16,321 nucleotides of DNA from CALJTV01 sp034433775 (GCA_034433775.1 DAOUAI010000058.1:1-16321), one strand, 5' to 3'. Counted from the stretch's first letter, positions 6,508 through 13,647 are shown. Translations and numbers: made by a program. The notes: a model not told the origin generated them from the sequence alone.

Positions 6508-7935
6508 ATGTCAGGTATAGTTTCTTACGGAGCTTACATACCCTTATGGCGGTTAAGCCGTGATGCTATTGCAGCGGGCTGGGGAAGACCATCGCTGGGT
6601 GGAGAAAGAAGTGTGGCTAACAACGATGAAGATGCTGTTACCATGGCAGTAGAAGCAGTCCTGGACTGTCTTTCCGGGGTGGAGCGTGAAAAGGTGGATG
6701 GTCTGTATTTTGCTTCGACTACAGCCCCTTTCCGTGAAAAACAGTGCGCTGCTCTGGTAGCGGCGGCTGCCGACTTGAGGGCAGATATCATAACCATGGA
6801 CTTCGGAAATAGTCTGCGTGCCGGGACTGCTGCCCTGCGGGCAGCAGTGGACGCGGTAAATAGTGGCTCAGCACAGAACGTGATGGTGGTTGCCGCTGAT
6901 TGCCGCTTAGCTTACCCCCGCTCCGACTATGAACAGAATTTTGGTGATGGAGCAGCAGCCTTCCTGGTGAGCAGGAGCGGCGCTCCTCTGGCTACGGTTG
7001 ATGGCAGTTACTCAATTTCAAACGAGATGTACGATGTATGGCGGTTGGACAAGGACATCTTTGTGCAGTCTTGGGAAGACAGGTTCATCATCGAGCATGG
7101 TTATCTCGAGAATATGTACAAAGCGGTCAGCGGGCTGGTGAAAAAGTATAGTCTCGATATTAAGTCACTAAATAAGACTATACTTTATGCACCTACGGTG
7201 AGGGCTCAACAGACACTTGCCAGGCAGGTAGGGCTGGATATGAAGACACAACTACAGGACCTCCTTGTCAACAACGTGGGGGTATGTGGTTCAGCTCACG
7301 CTTTGATGATGCTGGTAGCAGCGCTGGAGGACGCCAAAGGGGATGAAACATTTTTACTAGCAAGTTATGGCGATGGTAGCGATGCCTTTATAATTAAAGT
7401 CACCGGACAGGTCGTAAAAGCCAGAGATGGTAGACGAGGTATTAAGGGTTTTCTTAATTCAAAGCGAGCACTTCCTAGCTATGAGCGCTATCTCAGTTAC
7501 CGGGGGTTAGTGGAGGCACAACCAGGCGAACCTTTTCGCCTGTTCCCATCGTCCAGCGCGAGCTGGCGAGAGCGGAACTGGGCTATTCGTTTCCACGGTA
7601 GCCGTTGTAAGGACTGCGGGCTGATAACATTCCCCATCCAGCGAGTGTGCTATGGGTGCCGTTCTAAAGACAATTATGAGGAAGTGAGACTTTCTGACAA
7701 AAGGGGAAAAATTTATACCTTTTCGTTGGACTCCCTGGCAGGCAGAAGTGATGACCCTATGGTACCGCACATCGTTATTGAGTCTGAACTTGGCAATACC
7801 AGAATATACAGCATAATGACGGACTGCGATCCTGGCGAGATAAAAATCGGCATGACGGTGGAAATGACATTCCGCAGGATGTATGAGGGCGCCGGGATGT
7901 ACAACTATTTCTGGAAATGTCGACCAGTAAGATAA
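6508..7935 (+). CDS. HMG-CoA-synthase-like protein fused to a DUF35 domain, catalytic residues replaced
   Basis: 475 aa, cytosolic. Residues 1-300 have the archaeal-type HMG-CoA synthase (thiolase) fold: an opening SYGAYIPLWRL, DEDAVTMAVEA at 40-50, AGTAAL at 105-110, FGDGAAAFLV at 145-154 and YGDGSDAF at 287-294. Residues about 355-475 form a DUF35 unit: a zinc ribbon with Cys367/370 and Cys381/384, then an OB-fold. In archaea these are separate proteins, and DUF35 bridges HMGCS to a thiolase in a substrate-channelling complex. Here DUF35 is fused and the thiolase is the next gene, 16 bp on. The HMGCS catalytic triad appears lost. The Glu of the archaeal SES motif aligns with Thr71 (FASTTAPF), the nucleophilic Cys with Leu103 (NSLRAGT), and the catalytic His region reads LYAPT at 226-230. 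The domain is therefore probably a scaffold or acyl-CoA-binding partner rather than a synthase. These alignments are by eye against the remembered archaeal sequence. The start is fixed by a strong Shine-Dalgarno. Confidence 0.8.
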   Translation: MSGIVSYGAYIPLWRLSRDAIAAGWGRPSLGGERSVANNDEDAVTMAVEAVLDCLSGVEREKVDGLYFASTTAPFREKQCAALVAAAADLRADIITMDFGNSLRAGTAALRAAVDAVNSGSAQNVMVVAADCRLAYPRSDYEQNFGDGAAAFLVSRSGAPLATVDGSYSISNEMYDVWRLDKDIFVQSWEDRFIIEHGYLENMYKAVSGLVKKYSLDIKSLNKTILYAPTVRAQQTLARQVGLDMKTQLQDLLVNNVGVCGSAHALMMLVAALEDAKGDETFLLASYGDGSDAFIIKVTGQVVKARDGRRGIKGFLNSKRALPSYERYLSYRGLVEAQPGEPFRLFPSSSASWRERNWAIRFHGSRCKDCGLITFPIQRVCYGCRSKDNYEEVRLSDKRGKIYTFSLDSLAGRSDDPMVPHIVIESELGNTRIYSIMTDCDPGEIKIGMTVEMTFRRMYEGAGMYNYFWKCRPVR

Positions 7936-7951
7936 CATGGAGGGATAAAAT

Positions 7952-9136
7952 ATGGAGAGCATAAAGGATAAAGTTGCCATAATAGGTATGGGGTGTACCA
8001 AGTTCGGTGAGCGCTGGGATGCTGGGCTGGATGACCTGGCTATAGAGGCTGCTTACGAAGCATTCGAAGATGCGGGGATCGGTCCTGAAGATATTCAGGC
8101 GTGCTGGTATGGGACAGTTACTGCGCCGACTACCGGTTTGGGTGCGACGCATGCTGCCAATCCGCTAAAGCTGCGTATCCCTATGACGAGAGTAGAAAAC
8201 TGGTGTATAACCGGGCATGAAGCACTGAGGAACGCCTGTTTTGGTATCGCCTCGGGGATGTATGACATTGTTCTAGCGCTGGGTGTAGAAAAGCTTAAGG
8301 ATACTGGCTTTCCGGGTCTGGGTACGGGGCGGGGTATGGGGCCGGTACTGGAGGCAAGGCGGACTTCACCAGGTAGCTTTGCCCTCATCGCCACTAGATA
8401 TTTCTACACCTATAATCTAACTCCTGAAGAAGGTAAGATAACAATAGGCAAGATAGCAGTCAAAAACCATAACAATGGGAGCATGTGCCCCAAAGCCCAT
8501 TTTCGTAACAAAATAACTCTGGAACAGGTGCTCAATGCACCGATTATCGCCTGGCCATTGGGACTGTTCGATTGCTGCGGCAATAGTGATGGGGGTGCAG
8601 CGGCGATATTAGTGCCGGCTAAAATAGCCAGGAATTTCAGAAAAGACCCTGTGTATATAAAAGGGCTGGGGCAGTCTTTTGATCCGCTTCTGCCCCATAC
8701 ACGACCGGGATTTGACTGGCTGACTTGGGACGCGCTTATCAACTCATCGCGTCAGGCTTATGAGCAGGCTGGCATAAAGAACCCGAGAGAAGAGCTTGAC
8801 ATTGCTGAAGTCCATGATTGCTTTACAAGCACGGAGTTGATAATTTATGAGAATTTTGGTTTCAGCCCTCGGGGAAGAGCTAAGGAAGATATAGATGCTG
8901 GCTTTTTTGAACTTACCGGTGGTCTTCCGGTGAATGCTGACGGGGGGCTGAAGTGCTTTGGACATCCTGTAGGAGCAAGTGGTCTGCGGATGACCTATGA
9001 GGTTTATAAACAGATCCAGGGGAAGGCTCAGTCCCCAGAGCGACAGCTTAAAGATGTAAAGCTTGGGCTGTCACATACATTTGGTGGGCCACCACAGGTA
9101 AGTGCTGTGGCTATTTTAGGCAGGGAACTTGGGTAA
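7952..9136 (+). CDS. SCP-x-type thiolase (acetyl-CoA acetyltransferase family)
   Basis: 394 aa, the usual length for this thiolase class. The catalytic residues are in place: the nucleophile Cys85 in VENWCITG, His288 in EVHDCF, and His338 in the GHPVGASG loop (337-344). The opening VAIIGMGCTKFGE and the GLSHTFGG segment near the end are typical of archaeal and SCP-x-like thiolases that work with a DUF35 partner. It should catalyse Claisen condensation or thiolytic (or retro-aldol-like) cleavage of an acyl-CoA; the substrate cannot be read. A GGAGGG Shine-Dalgarno precedes the ATG, and the gap to the HMGCS-like/DUF35 gene is 16 bp, so the two are an operon. Because the fused partner carries the DUF35 domain, this thiolase is its likely binding partner. 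Transcription ends at the hairpin at 9159-9184. The Trp before the nucleophile (usually a small residue) is unusual and may narrow the acyl pocket. Confidence 0.85.
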   Translation: MESIKDKVAIIGMGCTKFGERWDAGLDDLAIEAAYEAFEDAGIGPEDIQACWYGTVTAPTTGLGATHAANPLKLRIPMTRVENWCITGHEALRNACFGIASGMYDIVLALGVEKLKDTGFPGLGTGRGMGPVLEARRTSPGSFALIATRYFYTYNLTPEEGKITIGKIAVKNHNNGSMCPKAHFRNKITLEQVLNAPIIAWPLGLFDCCGNSDGGAAAILVPAKIARNFRKDPVYIKGLGQSFDPLLPHTRPGFDWLTWDALINSSRQAYEQAGIKNPREELDIAEVHDCFTSTELIIYENFGFSPRGRAKEDIDAGFFELTGGLPVNADGGLKCFGHPVGASGLRMTYEVYKQIQGKAQSPERQLKDVKLGLSHTFGGPPQVSAVAILGRELG

Positions 9137-9158
9137 GCTAGATATAGGGCATTTTGTT

Positions 9159-9187
9159 GAGGCGAGATTTTTTAATCTCGCCTCTTG
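9159..9187. terminator. Bidirectional terminator between convergent operons
   Basis: GAGGCGAGATT at 9159-9169 pairs perfectly with AATCTCGCCTC at 9174-9184, giving an 11-bp GC-containing stem with a TTTT loop. On the plus strand it is followed by a pyrimidine-rich tract (TTGTCTTCTTTC). On the minus strand the downstream tract is weaker (AACAAAAT). It sits between the thiolase stop and the convergent dehydrogenase stop. Confidence 0.8.
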
Positions 9188-9204
9188 TCTTCTTTCAGTC
9201 CTAC

Positions 9205-10068
9205 TCAGGATTTTGGCTCGTAGACATAGAAGCCGCGCCCCGATTTTCGCCCTAGTTCACCAGCTTTGACTTTCATGACCAGACAGCGCGGCGGCTTGAA
9301 CTGGTCCCGCATAAATTCCCGATAGTGGGTCTCAGTTATTGCCAGCCCGGTATCGAGACCAACCATGTCTCGTAACTCAAACGGTCCCATCCTGAAACCA
9401 CCCCCCACTTTGTAGGCGGTATCTATATCCTGTGGCTCAGCAATGCCTTCGTCATACATGTTAAGCCCTTCGTTATACCATATTTGAAGAAGCCTGTTGA
9501 CAATGAAGCCCGTGGAGTCCTTGCAGATGCCAGGTACCTTGCCAAGTTTTTTGCATAGGTCTACTATCGTCTCCAGTGTATCTTTAGAGGTGCGCTCATG
9601 GACAACAACTTCGATGCCTTGCATAAGTTGTGGAGGGTTGAACCAGTGCATACCGACAAACTTCTCAGGGCGGTTTGTTGCCATTGCCATTTCGGTAATG
9701 GATTGGGCTGATGTGTTAGAAGCAAAAATAGTGTCCTTGCGGCAAATCTCATCGAGTTCTTTAAAGACCTGTTTCTTAATACTGATATCCTCAATTATCG
9801 CTTCGATTACGAGGTCGGCATCTCCTGCAGCTTGTCGAATGTCTGTAGTGCCCCTAATGCGTTGCAGTATGGTATTAGCTTCTTCCCGGGTCATTTTCTT
9901 GCGCTCCACGCTGCCTTCTAGGAAGGTTTTAATCCTTGCGATACCGGCTTCGACAAATTCGTTTTTAATATCTCGAAGGCTGACCTCGTGACCGGCTTGG
10001 GCACATACCTGTGCAATACCATGACCCATAACACCAGCGCCAAGAACACAGATCTTTTTAATCTCCAT
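9205..10068 (-). CDS. 3-hydroxybutyryl-CoA (3-hydroxyacyl-CoA) dehydrogenase
   Basis: 287 aa, the normal length of the stand-alone bacterial enzyme. It oxidises or reduces (S)-3-hydroxyacyl-CoA/3-oxoacyl-CoA with NAD(H) in the cytosol. The Rossmann motif is VLGAGVMGHGIA (8-19). The catalytic set is complete: Ser120 (in ASNTSAQS), His141 (GMHWFNPP), Glu153 (GIEVV) and Asn191 (GFIVNRLL). Spacing between them matches the family, and the C-terminal dimer domain ends with the standard GRKSGRGFYVY. A Shine-Dalgarno (GGAGG) about 8 nt before the ATG supports the start. It lies 47 bp downstream of a degenerate paralogue and is the last gene of a minus-strand unit that faces the thiolase operon across a shared terminator. 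It could supply or consume the 3-oxoacyl-CoA of that thiolase. It might equally act in butyrate-type metabolism or beta-oxidation. Confidence 0.92.
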   Translation of the reverse strand: MEIKKICVLGAGVMGHGIAQVCAQAGHEVSLRDIKNEFVEAGIARIKTFLEGSVERKKMTREEANTILQRIRGTTDIRQAAGDADLVIEAIIEDISIKKQVFKELDEICRKDTIFASNTSAQSITEMAMATNRPEKFVGMHWFNPPQLMQGIEVVVHERTSKDTLETIVDLCKKLGKVPGICKDSTGFIVNRLLQIWYNEGLNMYDEGIAEPQDIDTAYKVGGGFRMGPFELRDMVGLDTGLAITETHYREFMRDQFKPPRCLVMKVKAGELGRKSGRGFYVYEPKS

Positions 10069-10115
10069 CTCTAGCCTCCGGTTTACGGTAGCTCTCTTTT
10101 GCTTTTGGTTGTTAG

Positions 10116-10853
10116 TTAACTGTAAGTATAAAAACCGCGACCTGTCTTCTTGCCTAACCAGCCCGCATCAACCATCTTTCTGAGTAAGAAACAGGGCTGG
10201 TATTTGGGACCGAACTGCCCATAAAGGCTGTCCAGAACTTTAACCACATTGTCTATACCTACAGTATCAGCAAATTCAAAGGGGCCAAGCGGCCAGTTGG
10301 CACATACTTTTACCATTTTGTCGATGTCTTCTATGGTTGCTAGCTTCGTGGAGTACATTAATGCTGCTTCATTTACTATTGCAGCCATTACTCTGTCGAT
10401 GATAAAACCAGGGCTTTCCTCGAGCTTTACCGGGGTTACCCCTGTTTTCTCCAGCCATTGCGCACAATTTTCAACTGTGCGAGGCGAAGTTTGTAGCCCT
10501 TTCACTATCTGAACAAGTAATTTCTCCTGAACGGGGTTCTTGACAAAGTTTAGTCCGATAAACCTGTCAGGGTTTTCAATTTTAGTAGCTAGACGTGTCA
10601 CCCATGGATTTGCGGTGGTTGTCGCCAAAATGGTCTCTCCGGAGCATTTCGCAGCACAGTTACGCAATACCTTACTCTTTAGTTCAAAATCTTCCGGGAG
10701 GAACTCGAGCACCACTTCAGATTCGGCTGCTCCGGCAGTGTAATCCTGTTCCGGGTCAAAAGCTATGACCTTAAAATCCCCGGCGGTCAGTATTTGCTGC
10801 ACCGCTTGGCTCAAGCCGTTGTGCCCGATTATAGTTATGGTCTTAATACTCAT
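10116..10853 (-). CDS. Degenerate 3-hydroxyacyl-CoA dehydrogenase paralogue (probable pseudoenzyme)
   Basis: 245 aa, about 40 residues shorter than its intact neighbour; the loss lies in the helical part of the NAD domain. The overall fold is retained: a beta-alpha-beta start (TITIIGHNGLSQA), FIGLNFVKNPV at 98-108, SPGFIIDRV at 147-155, WPLGPFEFAD at 187-196 and the C-terminal GKKTGRGFYTY. Compared with the intact enzyme, GxGxMG has become GHNGLS, and the four catalytic positions have changed: Ser to Ala81, His to Asn102, Glu to Gln115 and Asn to Asp153. The frame is intact with a GAGAGGG Shine-Dalgarno, so it is expressed and under selection rather than a decaying pseudogene. It begins 23 bp after the alpha/beta hydrolase stop and ends 47 bp before the intact dehydrogenase. 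It may be a regulatory or structural partner in a heteromer with that enzyme, or a binding protein with new specificity. Homology is clear; function is not. Confidence 0.8.
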   Translation of the reverse strand: MSIKTITIIGHNGLSQAVQQILTAGDFKVIAFDPEQDYTAGAAESEVVLEFLPEDFELKSKVLRNCAAKCSGETILATTTANPWVTRLATKIENPDRFIGLNFVKNPVQEKLLVQIVKGLQTSPRTVENCAQWLEKTGVTPVKLEESPGFIIDRVMAAIVNEAALMYSTKLATIEDIDKMVKVCANWPLGPFEFADTVGIDNVVKVLDSLYGQFGPKYQPCFLLRKMVDAGWLGKKTGRGFYTYS

Positions 10854-10876
10854 CGTTACCCTCTCGGATAAGAGTG

Positions 10877-11761
10877 CTAAGGCAATGTATGAACACCTTC
10901 GATGAATTCGCGAATATAGGTGTTGACCAGAGCCGGCTTTTCGTGGACTACCCAGTGGGAGCTGTTTGGTATTCGTCTGATTGTCAGGTTGGTCACATAT
11001 TCTTCAATGCCGTCCAGATTACCCGGCAGAAGATAGGTATCTTTCTCACCCCAGATGACTAGTGTAGGTACTTTTATAATGAGTGATTTTAGATCTGTAC
11101 TATCGCTCTCGCTACTGCCGGTAAACGAGCCGAGTTGAGTTGCACGGTAATAATTTAACATCCCGGTAAGTGCTCCGGGCTGTGCCCATGCCTTGAGGTA
11201 CTCCCGTTTGTCTTTTTGGGTGAAGTATCCTTGCTTCAGCCCGCTTTCCAGTACGGCGCTGGAAAGCGCTGCGTAGTTATCGCGAGAAAGTATCTCCTCC
11301 GCTTTTGAGCTGCGGTGGAGCAGAATGTATTGACTAGCCTTTTGCTGTGCAGGGTTGTCGCGTAATTCCCTGTTAAATATAACAGGGTGTGGTGCATTTA
11401 TAATGACAAGTTTTTCCAGGTAGTCTGGATGCCGCATGGTGAATGCCCAGGCTACTGCTCCACCCCAATCATGCCCAACGAGAATGAACTTTTTATCCCC
11501 GAGGTGTTCAGCAAAAGCACGGATGTCTTCCACTAAATACTTAGTTTGATATTGTTCCACACCCGCCGGCTTGTCTGAGAGGTTATAACCCCTCATATCC
11601 AGTGCCACTGCTTTATAGCCACGGCTAAACTCATGAATCTGATTTTTCCATGCATACCAGAACTCGGGAAAACCGTGCAGAAATAAAACAAGTTTGCCTT
11701 TGCCAGCAGTCACATAGTGTAAGCGAATTCCATTAAGGTCGGCGTATCTGTGTTTTAGCAT
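10877..11761 (-). CDS. Alpha/beta hydrolase, epoxide-hydrolase/haloalkanoate-dehalogenase-like
   Basis: 294 aa from the chosen ATG at 11761. Motifs from that start are the oxyanion motif HGFPEFWYAW (29-38), DMRGYNLSDKP (55-65), the nucleophile elbow GHDWGG with Asp98, acid Asp241 (WGEKDTYL) and catalytic His269 (SSHWVVHEKP). An aspartate nucleophile points to epoxide hydrolases or fluoroacetate-type dehalogenases rather than esterases. The cap segment WAQPGALTGMLNYYRA (192-207), with paired tyrosines, leans towards epoxide hydrolase. A longer frame opening with TTG at 11848 exists, but that TTG is part of a TTGACA -35 box, its extra 29 residues do not look like the family, and it lacks a Shine-Dalgarno. 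The ATG also lacks an obvious Shine-Dalgarno, so the start is likely but not certain. It is the first gene of the unit with the two HAD-family genes, which suggests a shared acyl-CoA or lipid-derived substrate. Confidence 0.82.
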   Translation of the reverse strand: MLKHRYADLNGIRLHYVTAGKGKLVLFLHGFPEFWYAWKNQIHEFSRGYKAVALDMRGYNLSDKPAGVEQYQTKYLVEDIRAFAEHLGDKKFILVGHDWGGAVAWAFTMRHPDYLEKLVIINAPHPVIFNRELRDNPAQQKASQYILLHRSSKAEEILSRDNYAALSSAVLESGLKQGYFTQKDKREYLKAWAQPGALTGMLNYYRATQLGSFTGSSESDSTDLKSLIIKVPTLVIWGEKDTYLLPGNLDGIEEYVTNLTIRRIPNSSHWVVHEKPALVNTYIREFIEGVHTLP

Positions 11762-11819
11762 CTGATTTTCGAAACAACTTACATTGCTGCGGATTTCTAT
11801 AGCGCAGGCAGTCAGAGAT

Positions 11820-11848
11820 ATGTTAACACCGGGCTCTCTAGCTGTCAA
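11820..11848 (-). promoter_or_regulatory. Promoter of the hydrolase/dehydrogenase operon
   Basis: On the minus strand a consensus -35 (TTGACA, 11848-11843) is followed after exactly 17 bp by TAACAT (11825-11820). The hexamer carries a TGT extended -10 element directly upstream. Transcription should start near 11813, which leaves a leader of about 50 nt before the ATG at 11761. Because the -35 coincides with the TTG of the longest frame, that TTG cannot be the start on this transcript. Confidence 0.65.
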
Positions 11849-11916
11849 TAATATCTAGAATGCTGGTTGTAACAAGGTCTAGGTAGAGAATTTAATTAGT
11901 TATAGGCATCACTTGT

Positions 11917-11946
11917 TTGCACTGTCGAAATGCTTGGTGTTACAAT
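11917..11946 (+). promoter_or_regulatory. Extended -10 promoter of the dcd-like/riboflavin operon
   Basis: TGT-TACAAT (hexamer 11941-11946) is a good extended -10. A partial -35, TTGCAC (11917-11922), lies 18 bp upstream. The start should fall near 11953-11954, about 6 nt before the ATG at 11960, predicting a nearly leaderless mRNA. There is no room for an FMN riboswitch, and none is seen upstream. Confidence 0.55.
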
Positions 11947-11959
11947 TTGGCTCAAAGTC

Positions 11960-12541
11960 ATGGTGCTCAGCGATCGTACTATTCAGGAAGAGATTGCTAA
12001 ACGAAGGATCGTTATCGAACCGTTGATGCCTGGCTCTATTCAGCCAGCGAGTGTGGACCTTCATCTGGATAGAAAACTGTTGGTCTTCAAGCCGGCGAGA
12101 TATCCAGATTGCATCGATGTGAAACAGAGTATGGAAGACCTGATGGAACCGGTTGACATAACAGACGATTCACCTTTTTATCTGGAACCCGGCGGTTTTG
12201 TTTTAGGAAGCACTTTAGAAGCGGTTACGTTACCGGAAGACATAGTTGGGCGTCTTGAAGGCAAGAGTTCTCTATCGCGGGTAGGGCTTTTGATGCATGC
12301 TACCGCAGGCTATGTTGACCCCGGCTGGTGTGGTCACCTCACCATTCACTTATCAAATGTTGCTAAATTACCGATCACCCTTTATTATAAGATGAAAATA
12401 GGGCAGCTCTCTTTCCTCAGGCTGACTTCGCCTGTGGAGAGGTTATATGGTGCGGAGGGGCTAAGGAGTAAATATCAGGGTCAGTCTGGGCCCACTGCCA
12501 GCCGGTATCATTATGATTTTGAGGAGGGGAAAAGATGCTAG
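11960..12541 (+). CDS. dcd: dCTP-deaminase-like protein with the catalytic Glu replaced by His
   Basis: 193 aa, a member of the trimeric dCTP deaminase/dUTPase fold. dCTP deaminases make dUTP for thymidylate synthesis. Family motifs from the ATG at 11960 are VLSDRTIQ at the N-terminus, QPASVDLHL (28-36), GKSSLSRVGL (101-110), HATAGYVDPGW (113-123), KIGQLSF and, near the end, SKYQGQSGPTASR. Gap-free alignment to E. coli Dcd from the Arg of GRSSLAR puts His130 (LTIHLSN) at the position of catalytic Glu138. The codon is CAC, so a single base change from a Glu codon would not give it. The protein may therefore be inactive, or do different chemistry. An upstream in-frame ATG at 11930 would add 10 residues absent from the family and would lie upstream of the -10 box, so 11960 is preferred. 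The last 7 bases overlap ribD (ATGCTAG), implying translational coupling to riboflavin synthesis genes. The symbol reflects homology only. Confidence 0.82.
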   Translation: MVLSDRTIQEEIAKRRIVIEPLMPGSIQPASVDLHLDRKLLVFKPARYPDCIDVKQSMEDLMEPVDITDDSPFYLEPGGFVLGSTLEAVTLPEDIVGRLEGKSSLSRVGLLMHATAGYVDPGWCGHLTIHLSNVAKLPITLYYKMKIGQLSFLRLTSPVERLYGAEGLRSKYQGQSGPTASRYHYDFEEGKRC

Positions 12542-13641
12542 GTCGTCCGGTCAACTTTATGGAATGTGCCCTATCGCTAGCTCGACTGTCCTTAGGATAT
12601 ACTAGCCCCAATCCTGCTGTGGGAGCTGTTATTGTGAGAGATGGCGTGGTGGTCGGTTTAGGTTATACTCAACCGCCAGGTTCGAAACATGCTGAGATAA
12701 TGGCACTGGAGCACGCCGGTGCTAGGGCGAGAGGGGCGACTATGTTTGTCACGCTGGAGCCTTGCTGTCATTACGGACGTACGCCACCGTGCACTGAAGC
12801 GATAATTGAAGCTGGCATCAGTGAAGTGCATGCAGCTTTAATTGACCCTAACCCTCTGGTCAATGGAAAGGGTATAAAGGCACTGGAAGAGGCGGGGATA
12901 AGGACCTTTGTTGGAGAGTACGAAGAAAAAGCACGAGAGATAAACGAAGGGTATATCAAATTTATTACCACAGGATTACCTTTTGTTATTGCCAAATTTG
13001 CCATGAGCCTTGATGGTAAGATTGCTACCCAAACAGGTGATTCCAAGTGGATAAGTAACGAGGAGTCCCGGAAATATGTACATTATTTGAGACACATAGT
13101 CGATGCGATAATGGTGGGAGCCAATACTGTACTGGCAGACGACCCTCAACTTTCTGCCAGGGGGTGCAGTGGAAAAGGGGGTAAGACTAAACGTCAGCCA
13201 TTACGAGTAATAGTTGACGGGAAAGGCAGGACGCCTCCTTCAGCACGGATCTTTAGGGAGCCTGGAGAGACTATTATAGCTGTGGCTAAGCCTCTTGACC
13301 CGAAGAAAGTGGAGGGTTTTAGAAAAGTGAACGCCGAGGTGGTGGAGTTCAATGCTACAGAGGGTGTGATCGATCTATCAGAGTTGCTGGTTGTATTGGG
13401 CAAGCGACAGGTTACCAGTGTGCTGGTGGAGGGAGGGAATAAGCTCTTCGGTTCTTTGTTTGACCAGGGACTGGTAGACAAAGTTCTTGCTTTTGTGTCG
13501 CCAATCATAATTGGAGGAGAAAGAGCCAAGAGTGCTGTCGGGGGAGGCGGTGTGGACAGAATCAGCGAGGCGCTTCAGTTGAGTAGGGTGAAGATAACCG
13601 AATTTGGTAGTGATGTCCTGATCAGTGGCTATGTAAAGTGA
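12535..13641 (+). CDS. ribD: Bifunctional riboflavin deaminase/reductase RibD
   Basis: 368 aa, the standard length. The N-terminal half deaminates 2,5-diamino-6-ribosylamino-4-pyrimidinone 5'-phosphate; the C-terminal half reduces the ribosyl side chain with NADPH. The deaminase zinc site is complete: His52-Ala-Glu54 (KHAEIMAL) and Cys77/Cys86 in PCCHYGRTPPC (76-86), after NPAVGAVIV (26-34). The reductase domain starts near residue 150 with AKFAMSLDGKIAT, followed by DSKWISNEESR and VDAIMVGANTVLADDP. It ends with the VLVEGGN segment and SPIIIGG. The ATG lies inside the end of the dcd-like gene (7-bp overlap), with a GAGGAGGGG Shine-Dalgarno. ribE starts 6 bp after the stop, so the operon is tightly packed. 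Identification is secure. Confidence 0.96.
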   Translation: MLGRPVNFMECALSLARLSLGYTSPNPAVGAVIVRDGVVVGLGYTQPPGSKHAEIMALEHAGARARGATMFVTLEPCCHYGRTPPCTEAIIEAGISEVHAALIDPNPLVNGKGIKALEEAGIRTFVGEYEEKAREINEGYIKFITTGLPFVIAKFAMSLDGKIATQTGDSKWISNEESRKYVHYLRHIVDAIMVGANTVLADDPQLSARGCSGKGGKTKRQPLRVIVDGKGRTPPSARIFREPGETIIAVAKPLDPKKVEGFRKVNAEVVEFNATEGVIDLSELLVVLGKRQVTSVLVEGGNKLFGSLFDQGLVDKVLAFVSPIIIGGERAKSAVGGGGVDRISEALQLSRVKITEFGSDVLISGYVK

Positions 13642-13647
13642 TGACAA

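Noticed and set aside
6491..6520. Nine-codon upstream frame (ATG at 6491) overlapping the HMGCS-like start
   Set aside because: It has no Shine-Dalgarno of its own. The strong GAGGAGG within it serves the ATG at 6508, so it is probably chance.
7507..8001. Minus-strand open frame of 164 codons across the HMGCS-like/thiolase junction
   Set aside because: It is antisense to two confident genes, including the DUF35 zinc ribbon, and has no motif or ribosome site support.
9497..9991. Plus-strand open frame of 164 codons opposite the dehydrogenase
   Set aside because: It is antisense to a complete 3-hydroxybutyryl-CoA dehydrogenase and resembles no family.
11930..11959. Upstream ATG that would lengthen the dCTP-deaminase-like protein by 10 residues
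   Set aside because: It lies upstream of the -10 hexamer at 11941-11946, adds residues not seen in the family, and has no ribosome site.
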